Positions 8,206 to 17,682 of a stretch of DNA of 60,202 nucleotides are shown here, in pieces (positions within the stretch are counted from its first letter, which is position 1; every line of letters starts with the position of its first letter). This DNA comes from Gallionellales bacterium GWA2_60_142 (GTDB lineage: Bacteria; Pseudomonadota; Gammaproteobacteria; Burkholderiales; Gallionellaceae). Position numbers and translations under genes: made by a program. The stretch is taken from positions 1-60,202 of the forward strand of contig MGWR01000029.1 in the NCBI GenBank assembly GCA_001801085.1. The letters are read 5' to 3'. The notes below the pieces were generated by a model. That model saw only the letters and a program-made list of their open reading frames with translations. It had not been told where the DNA came from and did no database searches.

Positions 8206-9738
8206 TTACGCCTCCCCTGTGTTATTTCCCTGCCCCAGCGGAATACTGATTGTGAATTCCGCGCCGTCTGATGTGTTGCGACAGGCAATGTTGCCGTCCA
8301 TATGTTTCTCGATGATCGTCTTGCTCATGTACAGGCCGATCCCGGTACCGCTGACTTTGGTGGTGAAGTAGGGGTCGAATATTTTGTCCAGCGCATCTTC
8401 CGGAATGCCTCCCGCATTGTCGCGGATCGCGACCATCCCGACGTGACCGCTCGATTTCAGTTCGATCTCTATCCTGCGTTGAGCCGATTTATTTTCCACC
8501 AGAGCATCCTTGGCATTCGCCAGCACGTTGAGGATGACCTGCGAGAACTCGTTGACATGACCGTAAGTCCGCAGTCCGGGATCCTCGCTCAGCGAGATTT
8601 GGATTTTGTGGTTTTTCAGCGTGGCTTCCAGCAGCCGTATGGACTCGGCGACCGCGTCGTGCAGATTGAACGTGACCTTGATCTTGTCCGGACGGAAGAA
8701 GTCGCGGAAATCGTCTATGGTCTCGGACATGCTGGTCACACATTGCTGTGCGGTATCGACATATTCCTCCAGCTCCTCCCGGTTCAACTGCTTTTCCCGG
8801 TAATCGAACAGGATGTTTTGCACGACCAGGCTCAATGTGCTCAAGGGCTGGCGCCACTGGTGAGCGATGTTGCTGATCATTTCTCCCATCGCTGCGCTGC
8901 GGCTTTGCTGGATCAACAGACGCTCCTTTTCGATGGTCTGATGCGTTTGCTCGATCACCCGCTCCTCCAGCGAGGCATTGACGGACTGGAGTTCCCGCAG
9001 CGTTTCATTCAGTTCGATGTTGGCTTTTTCGAGTTGGCTGCGGGCGGCTTCCGTTGCAGCTTTCTGCCGCGACAGTTGCTGGAACAGGTCGGCGTTCTCG
9101 AAACGCTGCTGGAGAGAAGAAACGAAAGTCTTGTTCAATCCATGCCCGGCATACAGTATCACCGTGGTGAACAAGGCGAGCATCAGCGCCAACAGCCAGT
9201 GATGCAGGTCGTCCGCAATCGCCACCTGCACGATCAGCGGAAACATGATGCCGAGCACAAAGGCATATAGCGACGGAGGATGCACCGGGTTCATCGTGAC
9301 GGCGCCCGCCACCAGTCCCAGCATCACGCTGATCAGAACGCTTTGCTCGGCGATCTCGATCGGGAAGAACACCACGGCGCCCACCGCCCACAGGATGCCG
9401 CCGCCAAGCGCGAAAACCGTGAAGTGGTTATGCCAATCCACGCATTCGGCCAGCGTGTTCAATCGGCTGTGGTCCCGATCCCATTTGACAAACTCCACCG
9501 CATGGAAGGCATAGAAGGTGGCGAGCCATAACAGTAGCCAGTAATGAGGGGCGTGGTTCCAGTACAGCCAGACGAACAAAGGTTGCAGCAATAGCTGGCT
9601 CAGGATCAGCGAAGGATACATGGACATCCGCGTACGAAGCTGCTCGGCGCGTATGCGCAGGTTGGATTCGTCGATACGGAAGTCGATGCGGCCGATGCAG
9701 GAACCGAAAAGAGCGCGATTGGATGACAAGGCAAACAT
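8206..9738 (-). CDS. Membrane sensor histidine kinase
   Basis: 510 residues. About six hydrophobic segments lie between residues 40 and 200 with no large extracytoplasmic domain, a coiled coil follows (about 205-280), then the H-box IAHQWRQPLS with H293, the N-box NVLANAKDAL, and G-boxes DNAGGIP and GTGIGLYMSK. The HQWRQPL motif places it among kinases with an unusual H-box common in proteobacterial environmental sensors. The start has GGAG 8 bases upstream. It presumably phosphorylates the adjacent PP2C-type regulator. Confidence 0.9.
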   Translation of the reverse strand: MFALSSNRALFGSCIGRIDFRIDESNLRIRAEQLRTRMSMYPSLILSQLLLQPLFVWLYWNHAPHYWLLLWLATFYAFHAVEFVKWDRDHSRLNTLAECVDWHNHFTVFALGGGILWAVGAVVFFPIEIAEQSVLISVMLGLVAGAVTMNPVHPPSLYAFVLGIMFPLIVQVAIADDLHHWLLALMLALFTTVILYAGHGLNKTFVSSLQQRFENADLFQQLSRQKAATEAARSQLEKANIELNETLRELQSVNASLEERVIEQTHQTIEKERLLIQQSRSAAMGEMISNIAHQWRQPLSTLSLVVQNILFDYREKQLNREELEEYVDTAQQCVTSMSETIDDFRDFFRPDKIKVTFNLHDAVAESIRLLEATLKNHKIQISLSEDPGLRTYGHVNEFSQVILNVLANAKDALVENKSAQRRIEIELKSSGHVGMVAIRDNAGGIPEDALDKIFDPYFTTKVSGTGIGLYMSKTIIEKHMDGNIACRNTSDGAEFTISIPLGQGNNTGEA

Positions 9739-10169
9739 CGTCTATCTCCGTGATGCGGGCGTTCGGACGCCGGGCGTTAAGGGCAATTCATCCAGTCGGC
9801 CCGGACTAGTCCGCGACGATAGCTGGCGCACTGCGCGATAGGGTAGCGTCCTGGATGCCGCATTCGGAACAAGATGCCTGTGCATGCCTTATCCTTCATG
9901 TTGCTGACGGAGGAATCGAAAAATTGCAGATGGCGGCGACGCGTTGTGGTTCATGCCACAAATCCATTACTCGATCATGGAATAAGTTTAAGCCGGTTTA
10001 TTGGCATTTTCTATAGGCGGATGACTATGAGCGCATCCTCAGCCGGCTTTTGCGCATGTGCATTTCCCGGCGCAGGCGCATAATTCAAATCGACAGACAA
10101 TGATCGGCAAACAAGTATCGGTTCCGGCGAGTGGTGTCGGCCGATGCCGGTTCGCGAGGAGGTGTTGTT
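9739..10169. other. Divergent intergenic region between kinase and HD-GYP genes
   Basis: About 430 bases with no credible gene; short open frames here lack ribosome binding sites and family resemblance. It must hold promoters for both directions. A hairpin TTGTGG-ttcatg-CCACAA lies at 9944-9961 and could be an operator. The region is more AT-rich between 9960 and 10025 than its surroundings. The HD-GYP ribosome binding site closes it on the right. Confidence 0.5.
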
Positions 10170-11405
10170 GTGATCAGGAAAATCGACATTCGGGAGCTGC
10201 GTGCGGGCATGTATGTGCACGACCTCAATTGCAGTTGGGTAGCCCATCCCCTGTATCCGACCCGGTTCAAGGTCAAGTCCGACCAAGAGGTCGAGAAGCT
10301 GATCGAACTGGGGGGCTCCTCGGTTTATATCGATTCCGCAATGGGCGACGATGCCCCCCATGCGGCCACCGAGGACGAGGTTCGCCTATCGGTCGAGGCC
10401 GCGTTGCTCAAGATCGCCGAGACGCCGGGAGCGAAGGGAAGTGCGCAGGGCATATCGACACGCGAGGAATTGGCATCCGCGATGCAGATACACAAGGAAG
10501 CCAACCAGACCATACAGCAAGTGATGTCGGACATTCGTCTCGGCAGGCAATCCGAAATGGAAAGCATAGAACCGGCGATTCAGGGCATCGTCGATTCGGT
10601 TTTCCGCAACTCGGGAGCGCTGATCCAGCTCGGCGGCATACGCAGCAAGGATCAGTATACTTTTGCGCATTCGGTGAACGTCAGCGCCTTGCTCGCTGCA
10701 TTTGCGCGGACGATGAAGCTGAACAATGACATCATCAGGCAACTCAGCATCGGCGGCATGTTGCACGACATCGGCAAGATGCGCGTTCCCGATGCGATAC
10801 TCAACAAGCCGGAGCGGCTGACCGAGAGCGAGTTCGAGGAAATGCGCCGGCATGTGCAGCATGCGGTGGATATTCTGGAAGGAGTCTCTTGGATAGCGCC
10901 GATTTCGCTACAGGTGACCGCGCAGCATCACGAACGCTACGACGGCTCCGGGTATCCGGGGGGACTGAAAGGCGACCAGATATCCCAGTTCGGCCAGATG
11001 GCCACGATAGTCGATGTCTACGATGCGATCACTTCCGCGCGGGTCTATCACCAGGCCATGCCGCCCGCGCTGGCGATCCGCAAGATACAGGAGTGGAGCG
11101 GGCAGTATTTCAACGAGGAGCTGGTGGGACACTTCGTTCGCAGCGTGGGCATCTTTCCGCTGGGCACGCTGGTCAGGCTGGAGAGCGGGCTGCTGGCCGT
11201 CGTGGTCGAACATTCCGGCACGAGTCTGCTCAATCCGGTGATCCGTGTCATGTACGACACCGGCAAGCGGAGCGAGGTGGAACCATATGATCTGGACCTG
11301 TCGCAGCAATCTGCGGACCGGATCGCAGGGTATGAGTCCCCGGCGAAGTGGGGGATCGATCCAGCCCGTTTTCTGGCTGCCGCAACGGGCACGGCCGTGC
11401 ATTAG
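10170..11405 (+). CDS. HD-GYP domain c-di-GMP phosphodiesterase
   Basis: 411 residues. An N-terminal DUF3391-type domain (IRKIDIRELRAGMYVHDL) precedes an HD-GYP domain: H167, MLHDIGK (H199, D200), HHERYDGSGYP (253-263) and VDVYDAITSARVY. These are the metal and GYP motifs of enzymes that degrade cyclic di-GMP. The GTG at 10170 is chosen because a perfect AGGAGG lies at 10157-10162, 7 bases upstream; the longer frame from 10131 has no such site. It lies divergently from the kinase/phosphatase pair, suggesting a local signalling block. Confidence 0.92.
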   Translation: MIRKIDIRELRAGMYVHDLNCSWVAHPLYPTRFKVKSDQEVEKLIELGGSSVYIDSAMGDDAPHAATEDEVRLSVEAALLKIAETPGAKGSAQGISTREELASAMQIHKEANQTIQQVMSDIRLGRQSEMESIEPAIQGIVDSVFRNSGALIQLGGIRSKDQYTFAHSVNVSALLAAFARTMKLNNDIIRQLSIGGMLHDIGKMRVPDAILNKPERLTESEFEEMRRHVQHAVDILEGVSWIAPISLQVTAQHHERYDGSGYPGGLKGDQISQFGQMATIVDVYDAITSARVYHQAMPPALAIRKIQEWSGQYFNEELVGHFVRSVGIFPLGTLVRLESGLLAVVVEHSGTSLLNPVIRVMYDTGKRSEVEPYDLDLSQQSADRIAGYESPAKWGIDPARFLAAATGTAVH

Positions 11406-11441
11406 TACTTCAGCAAATCTTTCGATTTTCGATACGGGATC

Positions 11442-12848
11442 ATGCACATGGACTACGACGTACTCATCATCGGTTCCGGCCCCGCCGGACAGCATGCAGC
11501 CTGGCAGGCGGCGCGCATGGGCAAGCGCGCCGCGATCGTCGAGCGCAAATCCAGAATCGGCGGAGCGGGATTGCAGACCGGCACGATACCCAGCAAGGCC
11601 ATGCGCGAAATGGCCTACCTGCTATCGCGCTCAGGCCAGGGCGGCATGCGCCAGGCGCTCGCGCCGGACGGGCGAACCCGCCGCGGCCTGCTGGCCGACG
11701 CGGTGCGGCGCAAAGAGGCGGTGATCGCGCAGCAGGAATCGGTGATCCTGCAACGCTTGCTGAGTTCCGGCGTCGCGCTGATCCCCGGCGAGGCCTCGTT
11801 CGTCGATGCGCATACGATGCAGGTGGTCGACGCCGGCGGCAACGCGCGCATGATCTCCGCCGGCGTCATCGTGCTGGCTGCCGGTTCCCGCCCGCGCCGT
11901 CCGCCCGATGTCCCATTCGACAAGAAGACCGTGCTGGACTCGACCTCGATCCTGAACCTGCGCCAGTTGCCGGACAGCCTGCTGGTCGTCGGCGGCGGGG
12001 TAATCGCTTGCGAATTCGTCTCGATATTCGCCGCGTTGGGCGTGCAAGTCAGCGTGGTCGATAGCCACGCGCAACTGCTGGCCTATTTGAGCGAGGATGT
12101 CGTCGGCGTGCTGGCCGAAAGCTTCCTCGCGATGGGCGTAGCTTTCCACATGCAGGAGCGGGTCAGGGAGATACGCCGCGAACCGGCGGGCATTACCACC
12201 GTGCTGGGAAGCGGGAAGGAAATACGCACCGATGTCGTGCTCTTCGCCCAAGGGCGCGAGCCCAACAGCGCAGGTCTGCAAGCCGAGCGCGCCGGCGTCA
12301 AGGTCGAAGGCGGCTGGATCGAGGTCAACCGCCACTTCCAGACTGCCGTGCCGCACATCTACGCTGTCGGCGACCTGATCGGCCGCCCGGCGCTGGCCTC
12401 GACCGGAATGGAGCAGGGCCGCGCCGCAGTACTGTATGCCTTCGGCGGCGAGCAGCATGTGATGGCGGAGAACCTGCCGATGGCCGTCTATACCATTCCG
12501 GAAATCTCCTATGTCGGCAAGACCGAGAAGGAGCTGAAGCAGGACAACATCCCCTGCGTGGTCGGGCGCGCCTATTTCCGCGACAGCGCGCGCGGCCAGA
12601 TCATCGGCGACGCGCAGGGCCTGCTCAAGCTGATCGTGGATGCGCGCGACGAAAAGCTGCTGGGCGTGCATATCGTCGGCGAGCAGGCCAGCGAACTCAT
12701 CCACATTGGGCAACTGGTGATGAACCTGGGCGGCAGCGTGCGCGACCTGATCGCCAACGTGTTCAACTATCCGACGCTGGCCGAGTGCTACAAGCTGGCC
12801 GCGCTGGATTGCGCGCAACAATTGAAACACCAACCTCGACTTGCGTAG
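11442..12848 (+). CDS. sthA: Soluble pyridine nucleotide transhydrogenase
   Basis: FAD flavoprotein that moves reducing equivalents between NADPH and NAD+. FAD-binding GSGPAG is at residues 11-16, a second Rossmann motif VVGGGVIACEF is near 180, and the C-terminal dimerisation domain ends with FNYPTLAECYKLAALDC. In place of the CxxxxC redox pair of dihydrolipoamide dehydrogenases it has GGAGLQTGTIPSK: both cysteines are absent, which fits a transhydrogenase rather than a disulfide reductase. Starts at 11442 or 11448 are equally possible. Its stop codon lies inside a dispersed repeat. Confidence 0.9.
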   Translation: MHMDYDVLIIGSGPAGQHAAWQAARMGKRAAIVERKSRIGGAGLQTGTIPSKAMREMAYLLSRSGQGGMRQALAPDGRTRRGLLADAVRRKEAVIAQQESVILQRLLSSGVALIPGEASFVDAHTMQVVDAGGNARMISAGVIVLAAGSRPRRPPDVPFDKKTVLDSTSILNLRQLPDSLLVVGGGVIACEFVSIFAALGVQVSVVDSHAQLLAYLSEDVVGVLAESFLAMGVAFHMQERVREIRREPAGITTVLGSGKEIRTDVVLFAQGREPNSAGLQAERAGVKVEGGWIEVNRHFQTAVPHIYAVGDLIGRPALASTGMEQGRAAVLYAFGGEQHVMAENLPMAVYTIPEISYVGKTEKELKQDNIPCVVGRAYFRDSARGQIIGDAQGLLKLIVDARDEKLLGVHIVGEQASELIHIGQLVMNLGGSVRDLIANVFNYPTLAECYKLAALDCAQQLKHQPRLA

Positions 12849-13075
12849 GGCGGATGAGCGTAGCGTTATCCGCCGAATGAGGTTTTGGAATTTCTCTTAA
12901 TGCGGCGAAAGGCGGTGGAAGGCGCTACGCTTTTCCGCCCTACGATACTAAGCGCGATGAAACCTGCGCTAAGTGGCTGGTTACAGCCGCGAAAGGTGGT
13001 GTGGAGTCGGAACGTGTCCATCGCGGCTAAAGCCGCTCCTACGGGAGGCAGCAGGTCGCGTAGGGCGGATGCAAC
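12844..13075. repeat. Cluster of dispersed short repeats
   Basis: Three copies of a GTAGGGCGGAT-type repeat are seen: direct at 12845-12875 (with TAGCGTTATCCGCC), inverted at 12921-12945 (GGCGCTACGC...CCGCCCTACG) and a short direct copy at 13059-13070. A second family, the GCGGCTAAAGCCGC palindrome also seen near position 316, is at 13021-13042 with a partial inverse arm at 12973-12992. The first copy contains the sthA stop codon (TAG, 12846-12848). No gene is credible in this gap between two convergent genes; the structure may act in transcript termination. Confidence 0.7.
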
Positions 13076-13098
13076 AAAGTCAGGCAATCCACACGAAA

Positions 13099-13896
13099 TC
13101 AAACGGCGAGGTCGGACAAAGCACGGATCAGCTTGTTGGACTTGGCCTGAAAGTTGACCTTGTGCATTGCCAGCAGATTCGCGCGGTGTCGTATCGTGGC
13201 GGCAGAAGGCGGGTCCGATTTCAGCGCGAACGCAATCCGGTTGAGATTGTCGTCGGCGGTGACGACCACAACGCGGTCGTCGAAGCTGGCGCGCAGGTTG
13301 TCCAGGCTCTGGTCGTAACGTTCATGGCCGAACCACAGGTTGACGGCGAGGATGCCGTCCTCGGTCAAAGCCGAGAAACAATCGTCGTAGAACTGCCGGC
13401 TGCCCAGCCGCTCGGGCAGGCCGCCCGCATCGTATCCGTCCGCGATCAGTACGTCGAAACGCCCGGTTTCATTTGCCACGAAGTCAGCCCCGTCGCCCTG
13501 CAACACCCTGAAGCGCGCATCGTCGGCGGGGATCGCGAATTCGTTGCGCAGCGCGATCACTTCCGGATCGATCTCGACGACGGTGATGTCCGCTTGCGGC
13601 AAATGTCGATAGCAATACTTGGCCAGCGAGCCGCCGCCCAGACCGATCATGCCTATGCTCGCGGGCGCGGGATCGAACAGCAGGAAGCACATCGCATCGG
13701 TGGTGTAAGGGATGACCAGTTCGTCCGGGTCGTCGATGGACATTTCGCTCTGTATCGAACCGCTGCCGAAGTGCAGCGCGAGGATTCCGTCGCGTTCTTC
13801 CAGATGCGGCTTGCCCGGTTCGATGTCGGTCTGCTCTTCGACCGTCCAGCCCAGCAGCTTTTCGATCCGGTGTGTGAGTTTGTCTCTCGATGACAT
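13099..13896 (-). CDS. Spermidine synthase-like methyltransferase-fold protein
   Basis: 265 residues with a class I SAM-binding Rossmann fold: MIGLGGGSLAKYCY (motif I), VVEIDPEVIALRNEF, GDGADFV and FDVLIADGYDAGGLP. This layout is that of polyamine synthases and their uncharacterised relatives. No N-terminal beta domain typical of a full SpeE is clear and the substrate is not predictable. It lies 9 bases downstream of the Lon-family gene and probably shares its transcript. Confidence 0.75.
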   Translation of the reverse strand: MSSRDKLTHRIEKLLGWTVEEQTDIEPGKPHLEERDGILALHFGSGSIQSEMSIDDPDELVIPYTTDAMCFLLFDPAPASIGMIGLGGGSLAKYCYRHLPQADITVVEIDPEVIALRNEFAIPADDARFRVLQGDGADFVANETGRFDVLIADGYDAGGLPERLGSRQFYDDCFSALTEDGILAVNLWFGHERYDQSLDNLRASFDDRVVVVTADDNLNRIAFALKSDPPSAATIRHRANLLAMHKVNFQAKSNKLIRALSDLAV

Positions 13897-13905
13897 GGTT
13901 TTCGT

Positions 13906-16326
13906 TTAGCGCAGACGCTTGCGTTCGGTCTTGGTGTGTTCCGACGCATGGCAGGCGCGGCGATATCCGACCAGCGTGCGCTGGGCGTGGCCCAGCACGC
14001 TGTCGCGCGGGTAGTTGCCTGTGTCGTTGGCCTCGCCCGCCGGCACCCCGGTGAGCAGCGCGATGCCCTCGGTGACGTGATCCACTATGTGGACATGGAA
14101 CAGTCCCTGCTCGACCGCCTCGACGACTTCGCGGTCCAGCATCAGGTGGCGGCGGTTGCGCCGCGGGATCAGTACGCCCTGGTTGCCGTCTAGTCCGGCG
14201 GTGGAGCAGATGCGGAAATAGCCTTCGATCTTTTCGTTGAGACCGCCGATGGGCAGCACGTCGCCGTGCTGGTTCAGCGCGCCGGTGACCGCGATGCCCT
14301 GCTTGAGCGGCAGGCCGGACAGCGAGGAGAGCAGCGCGTACAGTTCGGCGCAGGAGGCCGAGTCGCCCTCGATGCCGCTGTATTCCTGCTCGAACACGAC
14401 GGAGCCGTTCAGCGCGAGCGGCGCATTGTGCGAGAACAGCGCGGACAGGTAGTTTTGCAGGATCAGCATGCCCTTGTCGTGGATCGGCCCCGACATCTCC
14501 ACTTCGCGCTCGATGTTCAGCAGACCGTCGTCGCCGGCATGGGTGCGCGCGGTGATGCGCACCGGGAAGCCGAAGCGGTAATCGCCCAGATCGACCTGGG
14601 TCAGGCCGTTGAGCTGGCCGACTTTCTCGCCGGAGAGTTCGATCAGCAGGTCGCCTTCGGCGACGGCCTCGCGCAGGCGCTGGTCGGGATAATCGTGGCG
14701 CAGTTTGTGCGCCGCCAGCGCCGCTTCGATGTCGGCCGCCTCGACCAAGCGTCCGGCGCGGGCGTTGCACAGCGCGGCGCTTTCCATCACCAGCGCCTCG
14801 GTGCGGGCGAACACCGCGCTCTGGCGCGACTGGTCGTCCGCCTCGCGGTGGCCGTCTTCCAGCAGGCGTGCGACTGCGGCGGCCGAGAAGTGCGGCAGGC
14901 CCAGCCTGCGGCAGGTGTGGGCGACGAAGATGGCCGAGGAGCGGCGGGTCTCGGTGCTGGCGGTGAAGCTGTCGGCGAAGTCCACCTTGACGCGGAAACT
15001 GCGCGCGAACTCGGGGTCTTCTTCCTGTAGCGCGTAATACAGCTCGCGCGAACCGATCAGCACGATCTTCACGTCGACGTCCACCGCCTCGGGTTCGAGC
15101 GAGACCGTGGAAATCGGCGCATAGGTCGTGCCGGGTTCCTCGATCTGCAAGCGGCGACTGCGCAGCACGCGGCGCAGCTTCTCCCACACCAGCCCGTCGG
15201 CCAGCAGGTCGCGCAGGTGCAGCAGCAGGTAGCCGCCGTGCGCCTTGTGCAGGCTGCCGGCGCGGATGCGCGAGAAGTCCGTCACCAGCACGTCGTTCTC
15301 GGACTGGTATTCGATGCTGCCGAACAGCGAGCGGAACAGCGGGTTCTCCTCGACGATCACCGGCGCGCCGGCCAGCCCGTCGTTGTCGACGACCAGGTTG
15401 ACGCGGTAGCGCGACAGCACCTTGATCAGCGTCTCCTTGCGCAGTTCCTCGTCGTCCTCGGACGGCTTGAACAGATCGACGTTGTCGAGCACGTCGTGCA
15501 TCACCTGGTCCAGATACGCGCCCAGTTTGACCGAGTCCTTTATCTGCTTCTTCAGGCCTATGCGTATTTCCTGCAGTTCGTGCTCCAGCACTGGCTTGAC
15601 CACCTGGCGGCGCAGTGCGGCCAGCGCGTCGTTCATCGTCCGTTCGAACGGGCGGATCTTCTCGAAATAGCGGGCGATCTCCGCGCGCAGTTCCTGCTCG
15701 GCCGTAGCGATCTCGGCGCGGTGCTCCTTCGACAGCGTCAGCACCTCGTCCTCGGTCAGCGCATGGCCCTTCTTGCCGCGCAGCGTGAATAGCAGGTGGC
15801 CGGATTCGCGGTGCATCGTGAAGCTGCGCGCCTCGGCATAGGCTTCCAGTTCCGCGTAGACCTTGGCTTCGCTGGCCTTGTACTTTTTCTGGATGCGTTC
15901 GCTTTCGGCCTTGAAGTCAGGACCGTCCAGTTGTTGCGGGATCTCGGTCAGCAGCGTCTTGGTCAGGCGCGCCATGAACTGGCGCAGCTGTTTGCCCTGT
16001 CCGGCGGGCAGGCGCAGCGCGCGCGGACGCTCGGGCGTGTCGAAGTTGTGCAGATAGCATAAGTCGGGCGGCGTGGCGCGGTCCGCGGCGGCGGCCTGCA
16101 TCGCCTGTTGCAGCAGCGAGGCGCGGCCGCTGCCGACCTCGCCCAAAACGAACAGGTTGTAGTCCGGCTGGTCCATGCCGAGGCCGAAGCGCGCGGCGAT
16201 CTCGGCGCGTTCCTGTCCTATCCACGGCAGGGTCTGCTGCTGCAATTCTGAGGTGTCGGCGAAGCCCAGCGTGTCGGGGTCTATGGTCAGGCGCAGTTCG
16301 GAGGGAGTCAGTTTCGATGTGGGCAT
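13906..16326 (-). CDS. Lon-family (S16) ATP-dependent protease with AAA_32 domain
   Basis: 806 residues. It lacks the Lon N-terminal substrate domain and instead resembles the YcbZ/LonB-like family: LGEVGSGRASLLQQ as a degenerate Walker A near residue 66, a long charged helical insert (about 150-290), then AAA-like segments (HGGYLLLHLRDLL) and a C-terminal S16 protease domain. The catalytic pair is S656 (EGDSAS) and K699 (LNEKIEGY), 43 residues apart as in Lon. The Walker A has Arg-Ala in place of the usual Lys-Thr, so ATP use is uncertain. First gene of a probable pair with the methyltransferase-fold gene. Confidence 0.9.
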   Translation of the reverse strand: MPTSKLTPSELRLTIDPDTLGFADTSELQQQTLPWIGQERAEIAARFGLGMDQPDYNLFVLGEVGSGRASLLQQAMQAAAADRATPPDLCYLHNFDTPERPRALRLPAGQGKQLRQFMARLTKTLLTEIPQQLDGPDFKAESERIQKKYKASEAKVYAELEAYAEARSFTMHRESGHLLFTLRGKKGHALTEDEVLTLSKEHRAEIATAEQELRAEIARYFEKIRPFERTMNDALAALRRQVVKPVLEHELQEIRIGLKKQIKDSVKLGAYLDQVMHDVLDNVDLFKPSEDDEELRKETLIKVLSRYRVNLVVDNDGLAGAPVIVEENPLFRSLFGSIEYQSENDVLVTDFSRIRAGSLHKAHGGYLLLHLRDLLADGLVWEKLRRVLRSRRLQIEEPGTTYAPISTVSLEPEAVDVDVKIVLIGSRELYYALQEEDPEFARSFRVKVDFADSFTASTETRRSSAIFVAHTCRRLGLPHFSAAAVARLLEDGHREADDQSRQSAVFARTEALVMESAALCNARAGRLVEAADIEAALAAHKLRHDYPDQRLREAVAEGDLLIELSGEKVGQLNGLTQVDLGDYRFGFPVRITARTHAGDDGLLNIEREVEMSGPIHDKGMLILQNYLSALFSHNAPLALNGSVVFEQEYSGIEGDSASCAELYALLSSLSGLPLKQGIAVTGALNQHGDVLPIGGLNEKIEGYFRICSTAGLDGNQGVLIPRRNRRHLMLDREVVEAVEQGLFHVHIVDHVTEGIALLTGVPAGEANDTGNYPRDSVLGHAQRTLVGYRRACHASEHTKTERKRLR

Positions 16327-16418
16327 GTTGTTCTCAATGATGCGGCTTGCTTGGTCTGGGTTCGATTAAACGACTTATGCCGTTCGATGGCAATCGTCAT
16401 CTTTCTGAATGGGGGGCT

Positions 16419-17186
16419 TCACAGTATGCGGCGCTGTTTTAAACGGATTACGACCCAGTATATCGCCAGTGCGGCGACGACATGCTTGGCCGTGTGTCCG
16501 CTGAACAGGCCGGTCAGTTCGGCGATCCGGTGGTCCGTGAGATCGCACAGCAGCGCCAGCAGATAGAGGCCGATGACGATCAGGATGTCGCGGTCGCCGC
16601 TGTAGCGCGGCGGATAGAGCCTGAGCAGCAGCGGGATCAGCAGCATGGGATAGAACTGCATCAGGCCGTAGGCGCGGAGGTCGCCGAGGCCATGGGTCTC
16701 GCTCCAATTCCACCAGGCCACGCTGCCCAGTCCGGCAGCGTACAGCATCGGCAGCAGGTGCAGCCCACTGGAAACGCTGACGCGCTCGCACAGGATCGCG
16801 GCGAACAGCGACATCAGCGCCAGCGAGATCGCCGCCCTGTCCCACACCAGTCTGTCGTTGTCGGGCGCCAAGTGGTAGTAGCCGGAACCGAGGGCGACCA
16901 GGACAGCAGCAATGAAAAACAGCCGATAGGGCAGGGCTTCGCGTGCATCGATGAAGACGCGCCGCCCCGCTGCGCCGGAGAGGAAACGCAGCCCCGCAAG
17001 CCCAGCCAGCGCGAACAGCGCGTTGGAGAGAGTGTCGGCGCAGCCGGTGAGGCCGAAGCAGGTGCTGCGGTCGGCGAAGTCATGGTATTGCAGCGGCTGC
17101 GGGATGCGCGGCAGCAGCGCCCAGGTCAGCCCGGCCAGCGCCGCGACCAGCAGCCACAGGGCTATGGCCTTCCTGTCAGGTCGCAT
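16419..17186 (-). CDS. Ceramidase-like (CREST superfamily) membrane protein
   Basis: 255 residues with about seven hydrophobic segments. The motifs fit the alkaline ceramidase/CREST family: Ser and His in [18 protein letters not shown] and the late His pair in [14 protein letters not shown], which would bind zinc. Whether it cuts a ceramide or another amide lipid is unknown. Its start overlaps the macrodomain gene by 11 bases, so it is the last gene of a three-gene operon. Confidence 0.78.
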   Translation of the reverse strand: MRPDRKAIALWLLVAALAGLTWALLPRIPQPLQYHDFADRSTCFGLTGCADTLSNALFALAGLAGLRFLSGAAGRRVFIDAREALPYRLFFIAAVLVALGSGYYHLAPDNDRLVWDRAAISLALMSLFAAILCERVSVSSGLHLLPMLYAAGLGSVAWWNWSETHGLGDLRAYGLMQFYPMLLIPLLLRLYPPRYSGDRDILIVIGLYLLALLCDLTDHRIAELTGLFSGHTAKHVVAALAIYWVVIRLKQRRIL

Positions 17187-17682
17187 CGACGATCCTGCGA
17201 TAGACGGCGGCGTCGCCGGCGGAGAAACAGCAGAACACCACTACACGGATCGATTCCAGTTCGGGCAGCGTCGCCCTGACGGTCGCGACCGCGATGCGTG
17301 CGGCGTCCTCGAAGGGATAGCCGTAGACGCCGGTGCTGATGCTGGGGAAGGCGACCGAGCGCGCGCCATGTGCGGCTGCGAGCCGCAGCGACTTGCGGTA
17401 GCAGGCGGCCAGCAGTTCAGCTTCGCCGTCGTCGCCGCCATGCCAGACCGGGCCGACGGTGTGGATCACGAACTTCGCCGGCAGGCGGTAGCCTTTGGTG
17501 ATCTTCGCCTCGCCGGTCTGGCAGCCGTTCAGCTTGCGGCATTCGTCGAGCAGCTCCGGCCCGGCGGCACGGTGGATCGCGCCGTCCACGCCACCGCCGC
17601 CGAGCAGCGATTCATTCGCGGCGTTGACGATGGCATCGACCCGCAGCGTGGTGACGTCGGCCTGTACGACGGTGAGGGTCAT
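17176..17682 (-). CDS. Macrodomain ADP-ribose / O-acetyl-ADP-ribose hydrolase
   Basis: 168 residues, a single macrodomain of the MacroD/YmdB type: [27 protein letters not shown] is the signature (shown in parts: the catalytic-site Asn-Ala-Ala-Asn and GGGGVDGAI), with [13 protein letters not shown] as the second ligand loop. Likely removes ADP-ribose from proteins or hydrolyses O-acetyl-ADP-ribose. Start at 17682 is supported by GAAGGAGAA just upstream; it overlaps the glycosylase stop by 4 bases (ATGA). Confidence 0.92.
   Translation of the reverse strand: MTLTVVQADVTTLRVDAIVNAANESLLGGGGVDGAIHRAAGPELLDECRKLNGCQTGEAKITKGYRLPAKFVIHTVGPVWHGGDDGEAELLAACYRKSLRLAAAHGARSVAFPSISTGVYGYPFEDAARIAVATVRATLPELESIRVVVFCCFSAGDAAVYRRIVDAT

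Noticed and set aside
11442-12848. SthA as dihydrolipoamide dehydrogenase
   Set aside because: The redox CxxxxC pair is missing, and the sequence fits transhydrogenase.
13484-15187. 567-codon frame inside the Lon-family gene, minus strand
   Set aside because: Composition is Arg/Ala/Gly-rich, typical of a shifted frame of a GC-rich gene; overlaps a clear Lon domain.
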